Positions 16,459-32,668 of a stretch of 64,000 bases of DNA are shown here, one piece after another. The stretch is from assembly GCF_042697365.1 (NCBI RefSeq), contig NZ_CP137604.1, one strand, 5' to 3'. The notes beneath the pieces were generated by a model. That model was not told the DNA's origin. It made no database searches and saw nothing but the letters and a program-made list of their open reading frames with translations. The translations under genes were made by a program, and so were the position numbers. The DNA comes from Brucella pseudintermedia (GTDB lineage Bacteria > Pseudomonadota > Alphaproteobacteria > Rhizobiales > Rhizobiaceae). Numbering within the stretch: position 1 is the stretch's first letter; every line of letters starts with the position of its first letter.

Positions 16459-16692
16459 GGATCGGGCCCCTCCATGCCCGAGAACATATTAGCAATCTTT
16501 TGGGTGGTGGGAATGGTATAAAAGGGCCGCACCCGCGCTTTGCACTCCATTCGGCATTCTTTTCCGTGACTTTACGCGCGCCACGCAAACTGCCACCATT
16601 GTGCTGGAACAGAATAGTGATGCAGTTGTTTCAAAATTCGCGCGGTTCACCTGCCAATTGCTCCCGGCATATCATTTTGATCACGAGGCCCC

Positions 16693-18177
16693 ATGAAAAA
16701 GAGCATTGACCTGACGACAGCCCCGATCAATCAAGCTCTTCTGCTCTTTGCCCTGCCGACGCTTGGCTCTTCCATATTGCAGTCGGCCAATGGTTCCATC
16801 GACACAATCTGGATCGGCCAGTTGCTGGGCGAATATGCGCTGGCGGCCACCACGAACGGCAATCTGGTCATGTTTCTGCTGACCGCTTTCGTCTTCGGTT
16901 TCGGCATGGCATCGACGATCCTGATCGGACAGGCATTCGGGCGAAGGGATATAGAAACCGCGCGCACCATAGCGGGCACCACAGTTGGCACTTTCGTGCC
17001 GCTCAGCATCGTGGTCGCAGCCATCGGCTGGCTGCTCGCCCCAAAAGTTCTGGCGCTGCTGGGAACGCCTGACACCATCGAGCCGCTGGCGCGCGCGTTC
17101 CTGCAGGTCACATTTCTCGCCATGCCGGCGATCCTGATGCAGACAATCCTGATGATGGCTTTGCGCGGCAGCGGCGACGCGGTGACCCCGCTGATATTCA
17201 TGGGAATGGCGGTGCTTCTGGACATAGTGCTCAACCCGTTTTTTATCCTGGGTTGGGGTCCGCTGCCTGCGCTCGGTATTGCGGGTTCGGCACTGGCAAC
17301 GGCTGTCGCGAATTACATAAGCCTCGCAGCGATGCTTTATTATATCTACCATCGCGATCTGCCGTTGCGGCTGCGCGGCAGGGAGTTGTGGCTTCTTGTT
17401 CCGGACCGAAAATTGTTGCGGCTTATCTTTGTCAAAGGGCTGCCAATGGGCGTCCAGATGATCGTCGTCTCAAGCTCGATGCTGACCATGATGCGGCTGG
17501 TCAACCGCGAGGGTGTGGACACGACAGCCGCCTTCGGCGCCACGCAGCAGCTCTGGACCTATGTGCAGATGCCGGCCATGGCTTTGGGGGCCGCGGTCAG
17601 TGCGATGGCAGCCCAGAACATCGGCGCGGGAAAATGGGACCGTGTCAGCGCCATAACCCGCATTGGAACAATCTATGCCGTTCTGATGACCGGTGCTCTT
17701 GTCGTGCTGCTGCTGGTCGCCGACCGGCAGGCCCTGCAGATATTTCTCGGCGCTGAAAGCCCGGCCATCGCGATCGGCCGGCACATCGGGCAGGTAGCCA
17801 CCTGGGGATTCATCGCCTTCGGCGTGACTATGGTTCTCTTCGGAACCGTACGCGCCAACGGCCAGGTTATATGGCCGCTCGTTATTCTTTTCGTATCAAT
17901 GTATCCTGTGCGTCTCGGCGTTGCTCTTGGCCTGCGGGAACAGCTTGGTACGGATGCGCTCTGGCTGAGCTTTCCCGCCGCGATGCTTTCCACCCTGCTG
18001 ATGTCATCAATCCTCTATTTCCACGGAGGCTGGAGAAAGAGTTTCTCCATGCACGTCGATGCCCACGAGTTGCAAGGTGAAGCAGCATGCGTATCGCAAT
18101 CCACGGAAGCAGCACCATCCAGTAACGCACTTGCTCCAAATGCGCCTCTGGTGGCAGAAGTAAAAACCGGAAGCTAA
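16693..18177 (+). CDS. MATE-family multidrug efflux transporter
   Basis: Twelve-helix Na+/H+-coupled exporter of cationic drugs or metabolites, 494 residues. The N-terminus shows the family opening (TTAPINQALLLFALPTLGSS, IDTIWIGQLLGEYALAA), followed by regularly spaced hydrophobic segments and the second-half copy (FVKGLPMGVQMIVVSSSMLT, GAAVSAMAAQNIGAGKWDRV). The last 40 residues after the final helix are polar and cytosolic. It is divergent from the diguanylate cyclase, with 234 bp between. The substrate is unknown. Confidence 0.93.
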   Translation: MKKSIDLTTAPINQALLLFALPTLGSSILQSANGSIDTIWIGQLLGEYALAATTNGNLVMFLLTAFVFGFGMASTILIGQAFGRRDIETARTIAGTTVGTFVPLSIVVAAIGWLLAPKVLALLGTPDTIEPLARAFLQVTFLAMPAILMQTILMMALRGSGDAVTPLIFMGMAVLLDIVLNPFFILGWGPLPALGIAGSALATAVANYISLAAMLYYIYHRDLPLRLRGRELWLLVPDRKLLRLIFVKGLPMGVQMIVVSSSMLTMMRLVNREGVDTTAAFGATQQLWTYVQMPAMALGAAVSAMAAQNIGAGKWDRVSAITRIGTIYAVLMTGALVVLLLVADRQALQIFLGAESPAIAIGRHIGQVATWGFIAFGVTMVLFGTVRANGQVIWPLVILFVSMYPVRLGVALGLREQLGTDALWLSFPAAMLSTLLMSSILYFHGGWRKSFSMHVDAHELQGEAACVSQSTEAAPSSNALAPNAPLVAEVKTGS

Positions 18178-18187
18178 GCTTCCGGTT
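18165..18187 (+). terminator. Hairpin overlapping the stop of the MATE gene
   Basis: A perfect inverted repeat AACCGGAAGC-TAA-GCTTCCGGTT has the MATE stop codon as its loop. There is no downstream T-run, so it may be a weak terminator or an mRNA-protecting 3' hairpin. Confidence 0.55.
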
Positions 18188-18222
18188 CTGCCGAGGAAAA
18201 AGGGAAGCCGTCCCGATCACTT

Positions 18223-18247
18223 ATGGCGACGTTATGATCGTCGCCAT
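18223..18247. repeat. Perfect 9-bp inverted repeat in the MATE-rrn spacer
   Basis: ATGGCGACG (18223-18231) and CGTCGCCAT (18239-18247) are exact complements around a 7-nt loop. No gene is visible in the 160-bp spacer. It could be a second terminator stem or an operator. Confidence 0.5.
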
Positions 18248-18341
18248 GTCTTGTTTCTCCGACATGAGATTTCAGCGTCCAGCGCGTTGTCTGGGGTGCG
18301 GCTTTTGTTGGTGAGGGGAGCTATCTTAGCTCTACAAACAC

Positions 18342-18370
18342 AAAAGCCCCGCGTTTTGTTGCGGGGCTTT
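18342..18370 (-). terminator. Terminator of the rRNA operon
   Basis: The stem AAAAGCCCCGC (18342-18352) pairs with GCGGGGCTTT (18361-18370). On the minus strand the arm ends in TTTTGTGTTTG. It lies 12 nt beyond the 3' end of tRNA-fMet, the last gene of the rrn transcript. Confidence 0.9.
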
Positions 18371-18381
18371 GTATGTGATTT

Positions 18382-18458
<77 letters not shown>

Positions 18459-18562
18459 CCAGGGTGTTTGTTTTAGAACCGGTTGGGTATTTTTTGCGTT
18501 TAGCGCTTGATTGAACTGTTCTGTATTGGCTTGAGAAGATGACTTGATTTGTGTGCTTTGCA

Positions 18563-18680
18563 GACCTGGCAGCGACCTACTCTCCCGCGTCTTGAGACGA
18601 AGTACCATTGGCGCTGGAGCGTTTCACGGCCGAGTTCGGAATGGGATCGGGTGCAGCCGCTCCGCCATAACCACCAGGTC
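18563..18680 (-). rRNA. rrf: 5S ribosomal RNA
   Basis: The minus strand reads GACCTGGTGGTTATGGCGGA at the 5' end and closes with the complementary TCGCTGCCAGGTC. The internal CCGAACTCGGCCGTGAAACG and GGGAGAGTAGG are the conserved 5S loops. Ends are estimated from the terminal helix. Confidence 0.95.
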
Positions 18681-18790
18681 GGCGAAGAACACAAAGTTTG
18701 AGAAGCTGGTTTAGGGGAGCAAGGCAGTAGGGGAATATGTCAGCTCCGTTCTTCCTGCGCTTTTTCCGTCTTTCGTGCTGTAAAACAAAA

Positions 18791-18891
18791 AGCATGCGAC
18801 TGCATGCCGCCGGTTTTCCGGCGCGCCCGCGCAGCCGTCTGGCGAAGCCAGACTGGCGTGAGCGATATAGATCATCAAGCTTCGCTTGATG
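18791..18891 (+). repeat. Structured repeat, copy C (23S-5S spacer)
   Basis: This spacer holds GCATGC(GACT)GCATGC-like, CCGGTTTTCCGG, GTCTGGC-GAA-GCCAGAC and CATCAAGC-TTC-GCTTGATG hairpins. The block 18819-18865 (CCCGCGCAG, hairpin, GGCGTGAGCGA) resembles the core of the repeats inside 23S helix 9 and in the 16S-tRNA-Ile spacer. It is oriented opposite to rrn transcription. Confidence 0.6.
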
Positions 18892-18906
18892 GATATTGTA
18901 AATGGG

Positions 18907-21818
<2,912 letters not shown>

Positions 21819-22099
21819 CTCTCATTGCCAATATCCATCAAACATTGCTGTTCAACGTTATCAGCAGAAAGACCAGCTTCTCGAGATACAATCGGTGATG
21901 GCGGTTAAACACATCAATCATAATGCAGGGCTTGAGCAAGCTACCTGCGACATTAGCCAGTGGCTAATCCGATTACATCTTCTCTTCACGATTTCATACA
22001 GAACAGGCAGACTTTCATAAAAGTCCGCAAACTTGTTTCTTTCCTTTGTTGACTGCCAATATCCGTCTCAACACCAAAACACGTCCATTCAAGGAATAA

Positions 22100-22175
22100 T
22101 GGTGGAGCCGGACGGGATCGAACCGACGACCCCCTGCTTGCAAAGCAGGTGCTCTCCCAGCTGAGCTACGGCCCC
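22100..22175 (-). tRNA. tRNA-Ala (TGC)
   Basis: 76 nt with encoded CCA in the 16S-23S spacer. The 5' acceptor GGGGCCG pairs with CGGCTCC; the anticodon loop is TTTGCAA (TGC), the D-arm AGCTCAGCTGGGAGAGC and the T-arm TCGGTTCGATCCCG. Confidence 0.97.
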
Positions 22176-22188
22176 TTATCATGTAACA

Positions 22189-22265
<77 letters not shown>

Positions 22266-22307
22266 AGATACCGACGCAAACGCTGCTACGCGATCCAGAA
22301 GTCCGCC

Positions 22308-22404
22308 TCGAAGCAAAGCTTCGCAAGGCCGACCGGCCGTCGGCCCCGATGGGCCGCGCCTGCGCAGGGCCAGCAGCGTTAGCTGCGGTACGGCCCGTGA
22401 GCAA
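22308..22404 (+). repeat. Structured repeat, copy A (16S-tRNA-Ile spacer)
   Basis: A GC-rich block with nested inverted repeats (CGAAGCAAAGCTTCG, GGCCGACCGGCC, GGCCCCGATGGGCC, CAGCAGCGTTAGCTGCG). From 22335 to 22404 it aligns by eye with the complement of 21546-21617 in the 23S intervening sequence, sharing GTCGGCCC, TGGGCCGC, CCTGCG, GCCAGCA, GTACGGC and CGTGAGC in the same order. It is inserted antisense to the rrn transcript. Confidence 0.7.
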
Positions 22405-22532
22405 TCAACAATGAAGAAAGAGAAACGAAGGCGGCACGCCTGCAAAGCGATCGTGAAGCTGACTGGCTTCCGATCTATGTTCTAATAAGATGATCTATGA
22501 ATGAGCCCGAAGCTCTGTTCAGTAGATGATCT

Positions 22533-24024
<1,492 letters not shown>

Positions 24025-25015
24025 AAAATTTGATATATGGCTATTATCAGTCGCATCACTGTGTAAAACACAGGACGCAAACTTCTGGTCACGCTCAAAT
24101 TGACGAGAACATATTTACACACCAGACAATCATTGCTGACCATCCAGGTAACATAGTTCTTATCAAGAAACGTGTCCGCCAAAGTTCATTGCGACAGTCC
24201 GATCTCTCGAACCATCCGCAGACTATGCCGCCCACGTTTCTCTTTCTTCTGTATAAAATTGTCAAAGAACAGACAGCATCAAAACCGTCAAAAATCTCAC
24301 CCGCTCAACAAACCCGCGATCATCACTCAACCCGAAGGTCAAATCCTCATCAGCGCCTCGTCTGCGGTGCCGGGCTTCTAGATCAGTCAAACCAACCTGT
24401 CAACCACTTTTTTTAGAAGAAAATCACAAACTTAATCGAAGCTCTTTTCTTCCAACATCAACAGAACTTCCGCCCCGTCAACGTCGCCAGCCTACTCAAA
24501 TCAAACATCGCTGCCCAACTCTTTCAACCAACTCCAAGGACGCATCAGCCTGCCGCTTGCGGCGCCGCCGCCCTCGTTGTGGAGGCGTATATAGGGGTGA
24601 CCTCTCCTATCTGTCAACAGCATCGAAGAAGTTTTTTGATGTTTTTTTGACAGCTTTCCACAAGCCGTCGGATTTCCACGTATTGGACTTATATTATAGG
24701 GCCCTCATTGCCCCGCCAGTACGTGGGAGGGCCTTAAACCGGCCTTATTGCCTGAATAGCTTCTGCCCAAATCTGGTGACTGGCAATCGACAGGCCCTCC
24801 CGGGCGATTGTGGATATCGTAGTCCGGCAGGCTTGTCGTTGACTTACGTTTCTTCGGCAGGCAAAACTCGTTTACCCTTTAGGGACCCGTTTGGGAGCCT
24901 TCCGGCAGATTGGAAGACACCTTGATACCGGATTGGCGGCTTCTCCGCTTCTCCGGCAAACGATTTCAAGCACATTTTGTGCTGTCAGTTGTAAAGAAGG
25001 ACCGGCTACAGCGGT
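24025..25015 (-). promoter_or_regulatory. rRNA operon leader, antitermination site and promoter region
   Basis: This 990-bp gap holds no convincing gene. On the minus strand a strong sigma-70 promoter lies at 24589-24617 (TTGACA, 17-bp spacer, CTATAT), giving a leader of about 560 nt. A boxA-like TGTTCTTTGACAA sits at 24259-24271, suited to rRNA antitermination. Farther out, GGGAGGGCCT (24725-24734) and AGGCCCTCCC (24792-24801) form a 10-bp inverted repeat of unknown role. The last 200 bp should contain the promoter of the M23 gene on the plus strand, but I see no clear one. Confidence 0.75.
24589..24617 (-). promoter_or_regulatory. rrn promoter
   Basis: A perfect TTGACA (24612-24617, complement) is followed by a 17-bp spacer and CTATAT (24589-24594). 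The near-consensus match and its position about 570 bp before 16S fit a strong growth-rate-controlled rRNA promoter. Confidence 0.85.
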
Positions 25016-26971
25016 ATGAAAGAGATGGGGCCGAACAATCTCGATCCGGGTGACGAGCCCCCGCTCAGCGTGGGTGGACGGCGTCGTCCCCCGGATCGTC
25101 GTGAAGTTTCTGCCCGCTGGCTCGCCGGAACCTTCCTGACCGGTGTGACGTCATGCATGCTGATCGGTGTCGCGTTGTTCGCAGCTCTGGATGGGCGCGA
25201 ACAGTTGGCCACCCCGCCCGAAATCCTTGCCCGAAACGATATGCCGGGCGCAACCGACGACATTGACATTACTAAGGGCGGGCGTCTGGTCAGCGCCGTT
25301 TCCCAGCAAAAACCGCGCGACCGGCGCCGTTTCGATCTTTCCACGATGCAGAAGGTGGGCGAGCGCGAGGTTATACGAAGCCGGCCATTCGAATTCGTCC
25401 GCATGGCCCTCGCCGTCGATCATCCGACGAACCGCAAATATCCGGCCTTCGACGCATTGACCGTATTCTCGGAAGGCCCGACGACCCCACAACCCGCCGA
25501 TGCCGGCCAGATTTACGGCGCAAAGGTCGAAAGCGAAGTCAGCCTGCACGTCGTTGATTTCCCGATGAACAGCACGACTTTTGACGCTTCCAGCGACCTT
25601 ACCGTCGACGAGGTCGAAAAGGTCGTGCGCGATACCGGCGGCCTCCTGACGGACGGCGACGTGCAGGTCGCCTCACTTCATTATGTCGACCCCGCCCGTT
25701 TTGGCGGTTCGGACTCTCCCTTCGCGCTCGGACCCGCGCTTGGCGTGAAGATTACGCAGGAGAATGTCAGCGTCGCACAGCGCGGCGATCAGGATACGGT
25801 CAGCGAAGGTTTTTCAGAAGAACTGATTCCTTTCCGCCAGACCGCCGAAATTACGCAGGCGCTCGAAGATGCGGGCTATACCGGCGACGAAGCCGGAAAC
25901 ATGGCCGATTCGCTTGCCAAGCTGATGAATTCCCCCCGGTTGAAGGAAGGCAGTGTCCTGCGGGTAGGCACAGAATCCCGTGACGGCGTGGACCGGATCG
26001 TGCGTGCCAGCATCTATAACCGCACCACCCATCTGGTAACAGTCGCCCTCAACGACCGCGGACAATATATACCGTCGGACGAACCGGAACAGACCCCGCT
26101 CCTGCAGACGGCTTTCGACGGCAATGCATTGCCAACGGCAATTCGTGGCAACCTGCCCAGTGTCTATGACGGGATCAGCCGGGCGGCGCTGGCCTATGGC
26201 ATGTCGGAAACGATGCGCGAGCAGCTCATCAAGATGCTTGCAAGCGATGTCGACCTGCAATCACGTCTGTCGCCGAGCGACCAGATAGACGCATTCTTCT
26301 CACTGCCGGACGATCCGGATAAGCCCGAAGCCGATTCGCAGCTCCTCTATGTGGCGGCCAATTTTGGCGGGACAACCCGCAAATTCTATCGCTACCAGGC
26401 TCCGGACGGCAGCGTCGATTATTTTAACGGCGACGGAAAAAGCGCGAAGCAGTTCCTGTTGCGCAATCCGGTTCCCAATGGCGTCTTCCGCTCGCCATTC
26501 GGCATGCGCCGACATCCGATTCTCGGCTACAGTCGCATGCATACCGGCGTGGACTGGGCCGCGCCGCGCGGCACGCCGATCATTGCCGCCGGCAATGGTG
26601 TTGTGGAAAAAGCAGGCTGGACCAATGGCTACGGCAACCAAACCCTCATTCGCCATGCCAATGGCTATGTGAGCAGCTACAGCCACCAGAATGCGATAGC
26701 CCGCGGCGTTACGGCTGGCGCACGCGTGCGGCAGGGACAGGTGATCGGCTATGTGGGCTCGACGGGCCTTTCGACCGGTCCCCATCTTCACTACGAACTG
26801 ATTGTGAACGATACCAAGGTCGATCCGCTGCGCATTCGCCTGCCGGACAACAAAGCGCTTTCCGGCAAGGAACTCGAAGCGTTCAAGCAGGAACGTGACC
26901 GCATCGACGCACTTTTGAACAGCGATGAGAACAGCACCAAGCTGGCTTCGAACGGATCGACCAAGAGCTGA
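25016..26971 (+). CDS. Membrane-anchored M23 metallopeptidase (LytM domain)
   Basis: Predicted cell-wall endopeptidase of 651 residues. A basic cytosolic start is followed by one membrane segment (about 35-57, WLAGTFLTGVTSCMLIGVAL). A long periplasmic region without recognised domains (about 60-480) precedes the catalytic domain (about 495-605). The zinc ligands are complete: GMRRHPILGYSRMHTGVDW, YVSSYSHQNAI and the HLHYE motif near residue 590. It faces an L,D-transpeptidase gene, convergent across a shared terminator, so both flank a cell-wall locus. Substrate bond specificity is not predictable. Confidence 0.92.
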   Translation: MKEMGPNNLDPGDEPPLSVGGRRRPPDRREVSARWLAGTFLTGVTSCMLIGVALFAALDGREQLATPPEILARNDMPGATDDIDITKGGRLVSAVSQQKPRDRRRFDLSTMQKVGEREVIRSRPFEFVRMALAVDHPTNRKYPAFDALTVFSEGPTTPQPADAGQIYGAKVESEVSLHVVDFPMNSTTFDASSDLTVDEVEKVVRDTGGLLTDGDVQVASLHYVDPARFGGSDSPFALGPALGVKITQENVSVAQRGDQDTVSEGFSEELIPFRQTAEITQALEDAGYTGDEAGNMADSLAKLMNSPRLKEGSVLRVGTESRDGVDRIVRASIYNRTTHLVTVALNDRGQYIPSDEPEQTPLLQTAFDGNALPTAIRGNLPSVYDGISRAALAYGMSETMREQLIKMLASDVDLQSRLSPSDQIDAFFSLPDDPDKPEADSQLLYVAANFGGTTRKFYRYQAPDGSVDYFNGDGKSAKQFLLRNPVPNGVFRSPFGMRRHPILGYSRMHTGVDWAAPRGTPIIAAGNGVVEKAGWTNGYGNQTLIRHANGYVSSYSHQNAIARGVTAGARVRQGQVIGYVGSTGLSTGPHLHYELIVNDTKVDPLRIRLPDNKALSGKELEAFKQERDRIDALLNSDENSTKLASNGSTKS

Positions 26972-26972
26972 T

Positions 26973-26999
26973 AAAAGCCGGGGCGGTGCCCGGCTTTTT
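26973..26999 (+). terminator. Intrinsic terminator after the M23 gene
   Basis: AAAAGCCGGG-GCGGTG-CCCGGCTTTTT starts 1 nt after the stop codon and ends in a T-run; the A-run on the other side lets it also serve the convergent L,D-transpeptidase gene. Confidence 0.88.
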
Positions 27000-27008
27000 C
27001 TGTAATAC

Positions 27009-28469
27009 TTATTCGGTAAATTCGACCGTCACGCCGGGCTTCACCAGCTTTGCCAGTTCTTCCGCATCCCAGTTGGTCAATCGCACACAGCCATGGCTCG
27101 ACGTCTTGCCGATCCTCGACGGCTCAGGCGTGCCGTGAATGCCGTAGGTCGGCTTGGAAAGCGCAATCCAGACCGTGCCAACCGGGCCGTTCGGTCCGGG
27201 CGGAATGGTCAGAACCTTGTCGTTGTTACCCTGCTTGAAGTTGATCTTCGGATTATAGGTGTAATTCGGATTGATAGCGATACGTTCGACCTGAACGGTG
27301 CCGGACGGTGACGGGTTGTCCGACGAACCGATGGTCGAAGGATAGGCAACGACCAGCTTGCCGGTTTCGTCATAGCCGCGAACCTGCTTGCGCCCCTTGT
27401 CGGCAATGATGCGAGCCACTTTGGTCCGAACCGGCTTGCCGAGATTGGGAACCTTCACGACCGAGCCGGGCTGGTTGAAGTTGACGCCGGGATTGATCTC
27501 TTTCAGATAGGCCTCGTCGATATGAAACTTCTCGCCCAGCATTTCTGCGACCGATGTGTAGGCCATCGCAGGAAGCTGCGCCTTGTGGGCGTAATCTTCC
27601 GGAATGGAGGCGACGTATTGGCGCCCGACATCTTCGTTGGTGATGGTGTACTCGGTGAAAGCCGGTCCGCCCGTGGCTTCAAGCTCCGCGTTGACCGCTG
27701 CTTCGTCCGTAGGATTGATCGACTTGCCGGTCAGCTCGCCATAGGCAGCCGCGGCCTTGTCGACATTGCTTCCCGAACGACCGTCGATGACGCCGGGCGA
27801 TGCGCCAGCACGGTCGAGAAGCACCTGATAGGCTGCAATCTTTGCTTTTGCGCCCTGCCCTTTCGGCATTTCGATGGCAGGAGCCATATCGCTCGGATTG
27901 GGCACACCGCGCGGCTGCTCATAACCGGGCTGGCCGTAATCCTGCTGGCCGTCATAGCGGGGGTCGACACTGGCTGAGTTGGTATTGTCCGGATACTGAT
28001 CGCCCGCCGGTGGCAGTTCCGACCGCTGCACCTGTCCATCCCGGTTGCCGCGATATTGCGGCGCCGCCGGAGCATCAGGATAATAGTTCGGATCTTCGGG
28101 CACATTGCCGAAACCATCATAGGGCGCACCACCATCGACCGGGCCATCCAGCGTCCAGTTGTCGTCCGGTGGCGGCGCGCGACGAACCCGGCGGTCGTAG
28201 GCATTCGGATCGTAATTGTTGGCGTCCTCGACACTGAGGATACGCCCGCGACGATCCATGGTGATGCGACGACCATACTGGTCGATGAACACCCGCACGC
28301 GGCGATCGTGATAGATTTCTTCACCGGGATCATAAAGCTGCGCAAGCTGTACCGGGCGCTCAGTGACCATTGCAGACCTGCTTTCATCAGCGTGCGCAGG
28401 ACCATTGACGGCAGTTGCCGCAACGGAACCAAACAAAGCGAAACGAAGCATGCGTATGTAATGCGCCAT
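27009..28469 (-). CDS. L,D-transpeptidase (YkuD domain) with long low-complexity N-terminal region
   Basis: Forms 3-3 peptidoglycan cross-links or attaches proteins to peptidoglycan. From the ATG at 28469 it has 486 residues: signal peptide (FALFGSVAATAVNGPAHA), a region of about 170 residues rich in D, P, Y, Q, G and R, a peptidoglycan-binding-like segment (about 210-260), a LysM-like segment (MLGEKFHIDEAYLKEINPG) and the YkuD domain with HGTPEP and the catalytic Cys in SSHGCVRLTNWDAEEL near residue 461. An ATG 10 codons upstream (28499) is possible, but the signal peptide fits 28469 better. Several such paralogues exist in Brucella, so the exact ldt number is not assigned. Confidence 0.92.
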   Translation of the reverse strand: MAHYIRMLRFALFGSVAATAVNGPAHADESRSAMVTERPVQLAQLYDPGEEIYHDRRVRVFIDQYGRRITMDRRGRILSVEDANNYDPNAYDRRVRRAPPPDDNWTLDGPVDGGAPYDGFGNVPEDPNYYPDAPAAPQYRGNRDGQVQRSELPPAGDQYPDNTNSASVDPRYDGQQDYGQPGYEQPRGVPNPSDMAPAIEMPKGQGAKAKIAAYQVLLDRAGASPGVIDGRSGSNVDKAAAAYGELTGKSINPTDEAAVNAELEATGGPAFTEYTITNEDVGRQYVASIPEDYAHKAQLPAMAYTSVAEMLGEKFHIDEAYLKEINPGVNFNQPGSVVKVPNLGKPVRTKVARIIADKGRKQVRGYDETGKLVVAYPSTIGSSDNPSPSGTVQVERIAINPNYTYNPKINFKQGNNDKVLTIPPGPNGPVGTVWIALSKPTYGIHGTPEPSRIGKTSSHGCVRLTNWDAEELAKLVKPGVTVEFTE

Positions 28470-28619
28470 GAAGAATGCCCTGGGTGATCGAGAGATCATG
28501 GATGCCGCGAATATGGTTAATAACTGATTAGCTGATAAAGCAGATGCCAGATGAACTGGACATGAAAATGGCCGAGATCGGCGGAAAACCGGAAAACTTG
28601 TCAGGGCTTATGTGAAAAA

Positions 28620-28648
28620 GGCGCCGCAACCTGTCCGGTTGCGACGCC
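28620..28648 (-). terminator. Intrinsic terminator of clpB
   Basis: GGCGCCGCAACC (28620-28631) pairs with GGTTGCGACGCC (28637-28648) with one mismatch. On the minus strand it ends in a T-run, 24 nt beyond the clpB stop. Confidence 0.9.
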
Positions 28649-28671
28649 CCTGTCTTTCAACTCATGAACGT

Positions 28672-31293
<2,622 letters not shown>

Positions 31294-31384
31294 GATGTCT
31301 CCTTTGCCTTCCGGCCCGTCATGCGGCACCAGAAGATTTATGGTGACGAAGCCCCCACATTGGGCGAGCTTCTTTCCAAGACAG

Positions 31385-31413
31385 ATATGGGACGAGGCCC
31401 GGGTTTCGGCAAG
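31385..31413 (-). promoter_or_regulatory. Candidate RpoH (sigma-32) promoter of clpB
   Basis: On the minus strand CCCTTGCCGAAA (-35 CTTG at 31410-31413) is followed by an 18-bp gap and CCCATAT (31385-31391). This matches the alphaproteobacterial heat-shock pattern CTTG-N16-18-CCCATNT and lies about 90 bp before the clpB start. Confidence 0.7.
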
Positions 31414-31440
31414 GGTTACAGGCACTTGCAAAACCAAATA

Positions 31441-31467
31441 AAAATGGCGCGGAAACCGCGCCATTTT
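31441..31467 (-). terminator. Terminator after the DUF4167 gene
   Basis: A perfect 12-bp stem AAAATGGCGCGG-AAA-CCGCGCCATTTT ends in a T-run on the minus strand. It separates the DUF4167 gene from the clpB promoter. Confidence 0.9.
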
Positions 31468-31488
31468 GAATTCAATCCGAAGAAGCAA

Positions 31489-32280
31489 TCAAGCGTCGGA
31501 ATTCGCCGTTTCCGTTACCGGCGTTTCGTCACCGCTATCCTTTGCGGCACGGCGCGGACGGCCCGGACGGCGCGTGGCGCGGCGCGGTGCTGCTTCTTCC
31601 GCCGGTGCTGCATCGGCAGCAGGAGCAGCCTCGGCGACAACCGGCGCTGCCTGCTCGGCAACGGCTTCAACCGGAGCCGGAGCCTCTTCAGCCGCTGGCT
31701 GAGCCTGCGTTTCCTGCGGCTGTTCGCCGGAACGCTCGTCAGCGTTGAAACGCTCACGCTGCGGACGGCGACCGCGACCGAGACGACGGTCGCGATTGTC
31801 GCGTTCACGCGGCTGCTGGCGACCTTCGCCGGATTTTACCGGTTCGCCGCTCTCTTCACCGTAGACAACCTCAGCTGGCGTGCCTTCGATAACCGGCTGC
31901 GGGCCGGAACCGTTGACGGGCTGCTGCACGGCGGCAGGCGTGAAACCTGCTTCCTCGTCGTCCGCGCCGTCATCGTCGAAGGTTTCTTCGCGCTGGAACG
32001 GCACCGGATTCTGCGCCATGGCAGCCATGATGATGCGATTGTAATGTTCAGCGTGCTGAAGATAGTTTTCTGCCATCACGCGATCGCCAGATGCCTGTGC
32101 GTCGCGGGCAAGTGCCGAGTATTTTTCTGCAATATGTTGCGCATTGCCGCGGATCTTCACATCCGGACCATTGCTTTCATAGTTGCGCGACAGAGGATTG
32201 GGGCCCTTGCGGTTATTGTTATTATTGTTATTCCCCCGTCCGCGCATGCGCCTGTTCTGCTGTGCTGGCCTCATATTCAT
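31489..32280 (-). CDS. DUF4167 domain protein
   Basis: A 263-residue protein confined to Rhizobiales and relatives. Residues 1-85 form the conserved DUF4167 region: an Arg/Asn-rich start (NRRMRGRGNNNNNNNRKGPN) followed by GPDVKIRGNAQHIAEKYSALARDAQASGDRVMAENYLQHAEHYNR. The rest is disordered, first acidic (FDDDGADDEEAG), then R-rich and Ala/Pro/Glu-rich, ending with an ATRRPGRPRRAAKD AT-hook-like stretch. The composition suggests nucleic-acid or ribosome contact, but no function is established. Confidence 0.9.
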   Translation of the reverse strand: MNMRPAQQNRRMRGRGNNNNNNNRKGPNPLSRNYESNGPDVKIRGNAQHIAEKYSALARDAQASGDRVMAENYLQHAEHYNRIIMAAMAQNPVPFQREETFDDDGADDEEAGFTPAAVQQPVNGSGPQPVIEGTPAEVVYGEESGEPVKSGEGRQQPRERDNRDRRLGRGRRPQRERFNADERSGEQPQETQAQPAAEEAPAPVEAVAEQAAPVVAEAAPAADAAPAEEAAPRRATRRPGRPRRAAKDSGDETPVTETANSDA

Positions 32281-32668
32281 CTCTTTTCAGATTAAAGGGC
32301 GTAGAAACTCCACAGCCATAAAAGCTGCCGGTTTCACGCTATCGAGCCATGGAGGAAGTACGCCCTAAAAACTTCCCACAAATCGACTGCTCCTGAGTTT
32401 GGCACACCCTTTGAAGGTCACCGAAACTCCGCGGTTGCATTAATGCATAACCATTCCGAAAAGCCGTGCTCTTCGAGATTATGCTTGAAAGTCGTGTACT
32501 TCCGTACAAGCCATCCCCAAAGAACCCTCCAGGGAGCATGACCAAAAATCGTCATGGAGCATTTCCGCCACCGCCCATCAGCGGGCAAAACCAATCTGGC
32601 TGTATACGGTGGCCGGAAACTAAACGGCTTCGCCGCAAATTCCAAGTGTTTTTTAGCGGTTCGCCGCA
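32281..32668. other. Spacer without a visible gene
   Basis: 388 bp between the DUF4167 gene and prmC. It has lower coding character than the flanks and only short frames without ribosome sites. It should hold the DUF4167 promoter; I see no clear sigma-70 match, repeat or RNA structure. Confidence 0.6.

Noticed and set aside
18240..18320. A 22-codon Cys-containing frame (MSCFSDMRFQRPARCLGCGFCW) near the rrn terminator
   Set aside because: There is no ribosome site, the ATG lies in a hairpin arm, and the composition gives no support for coding.
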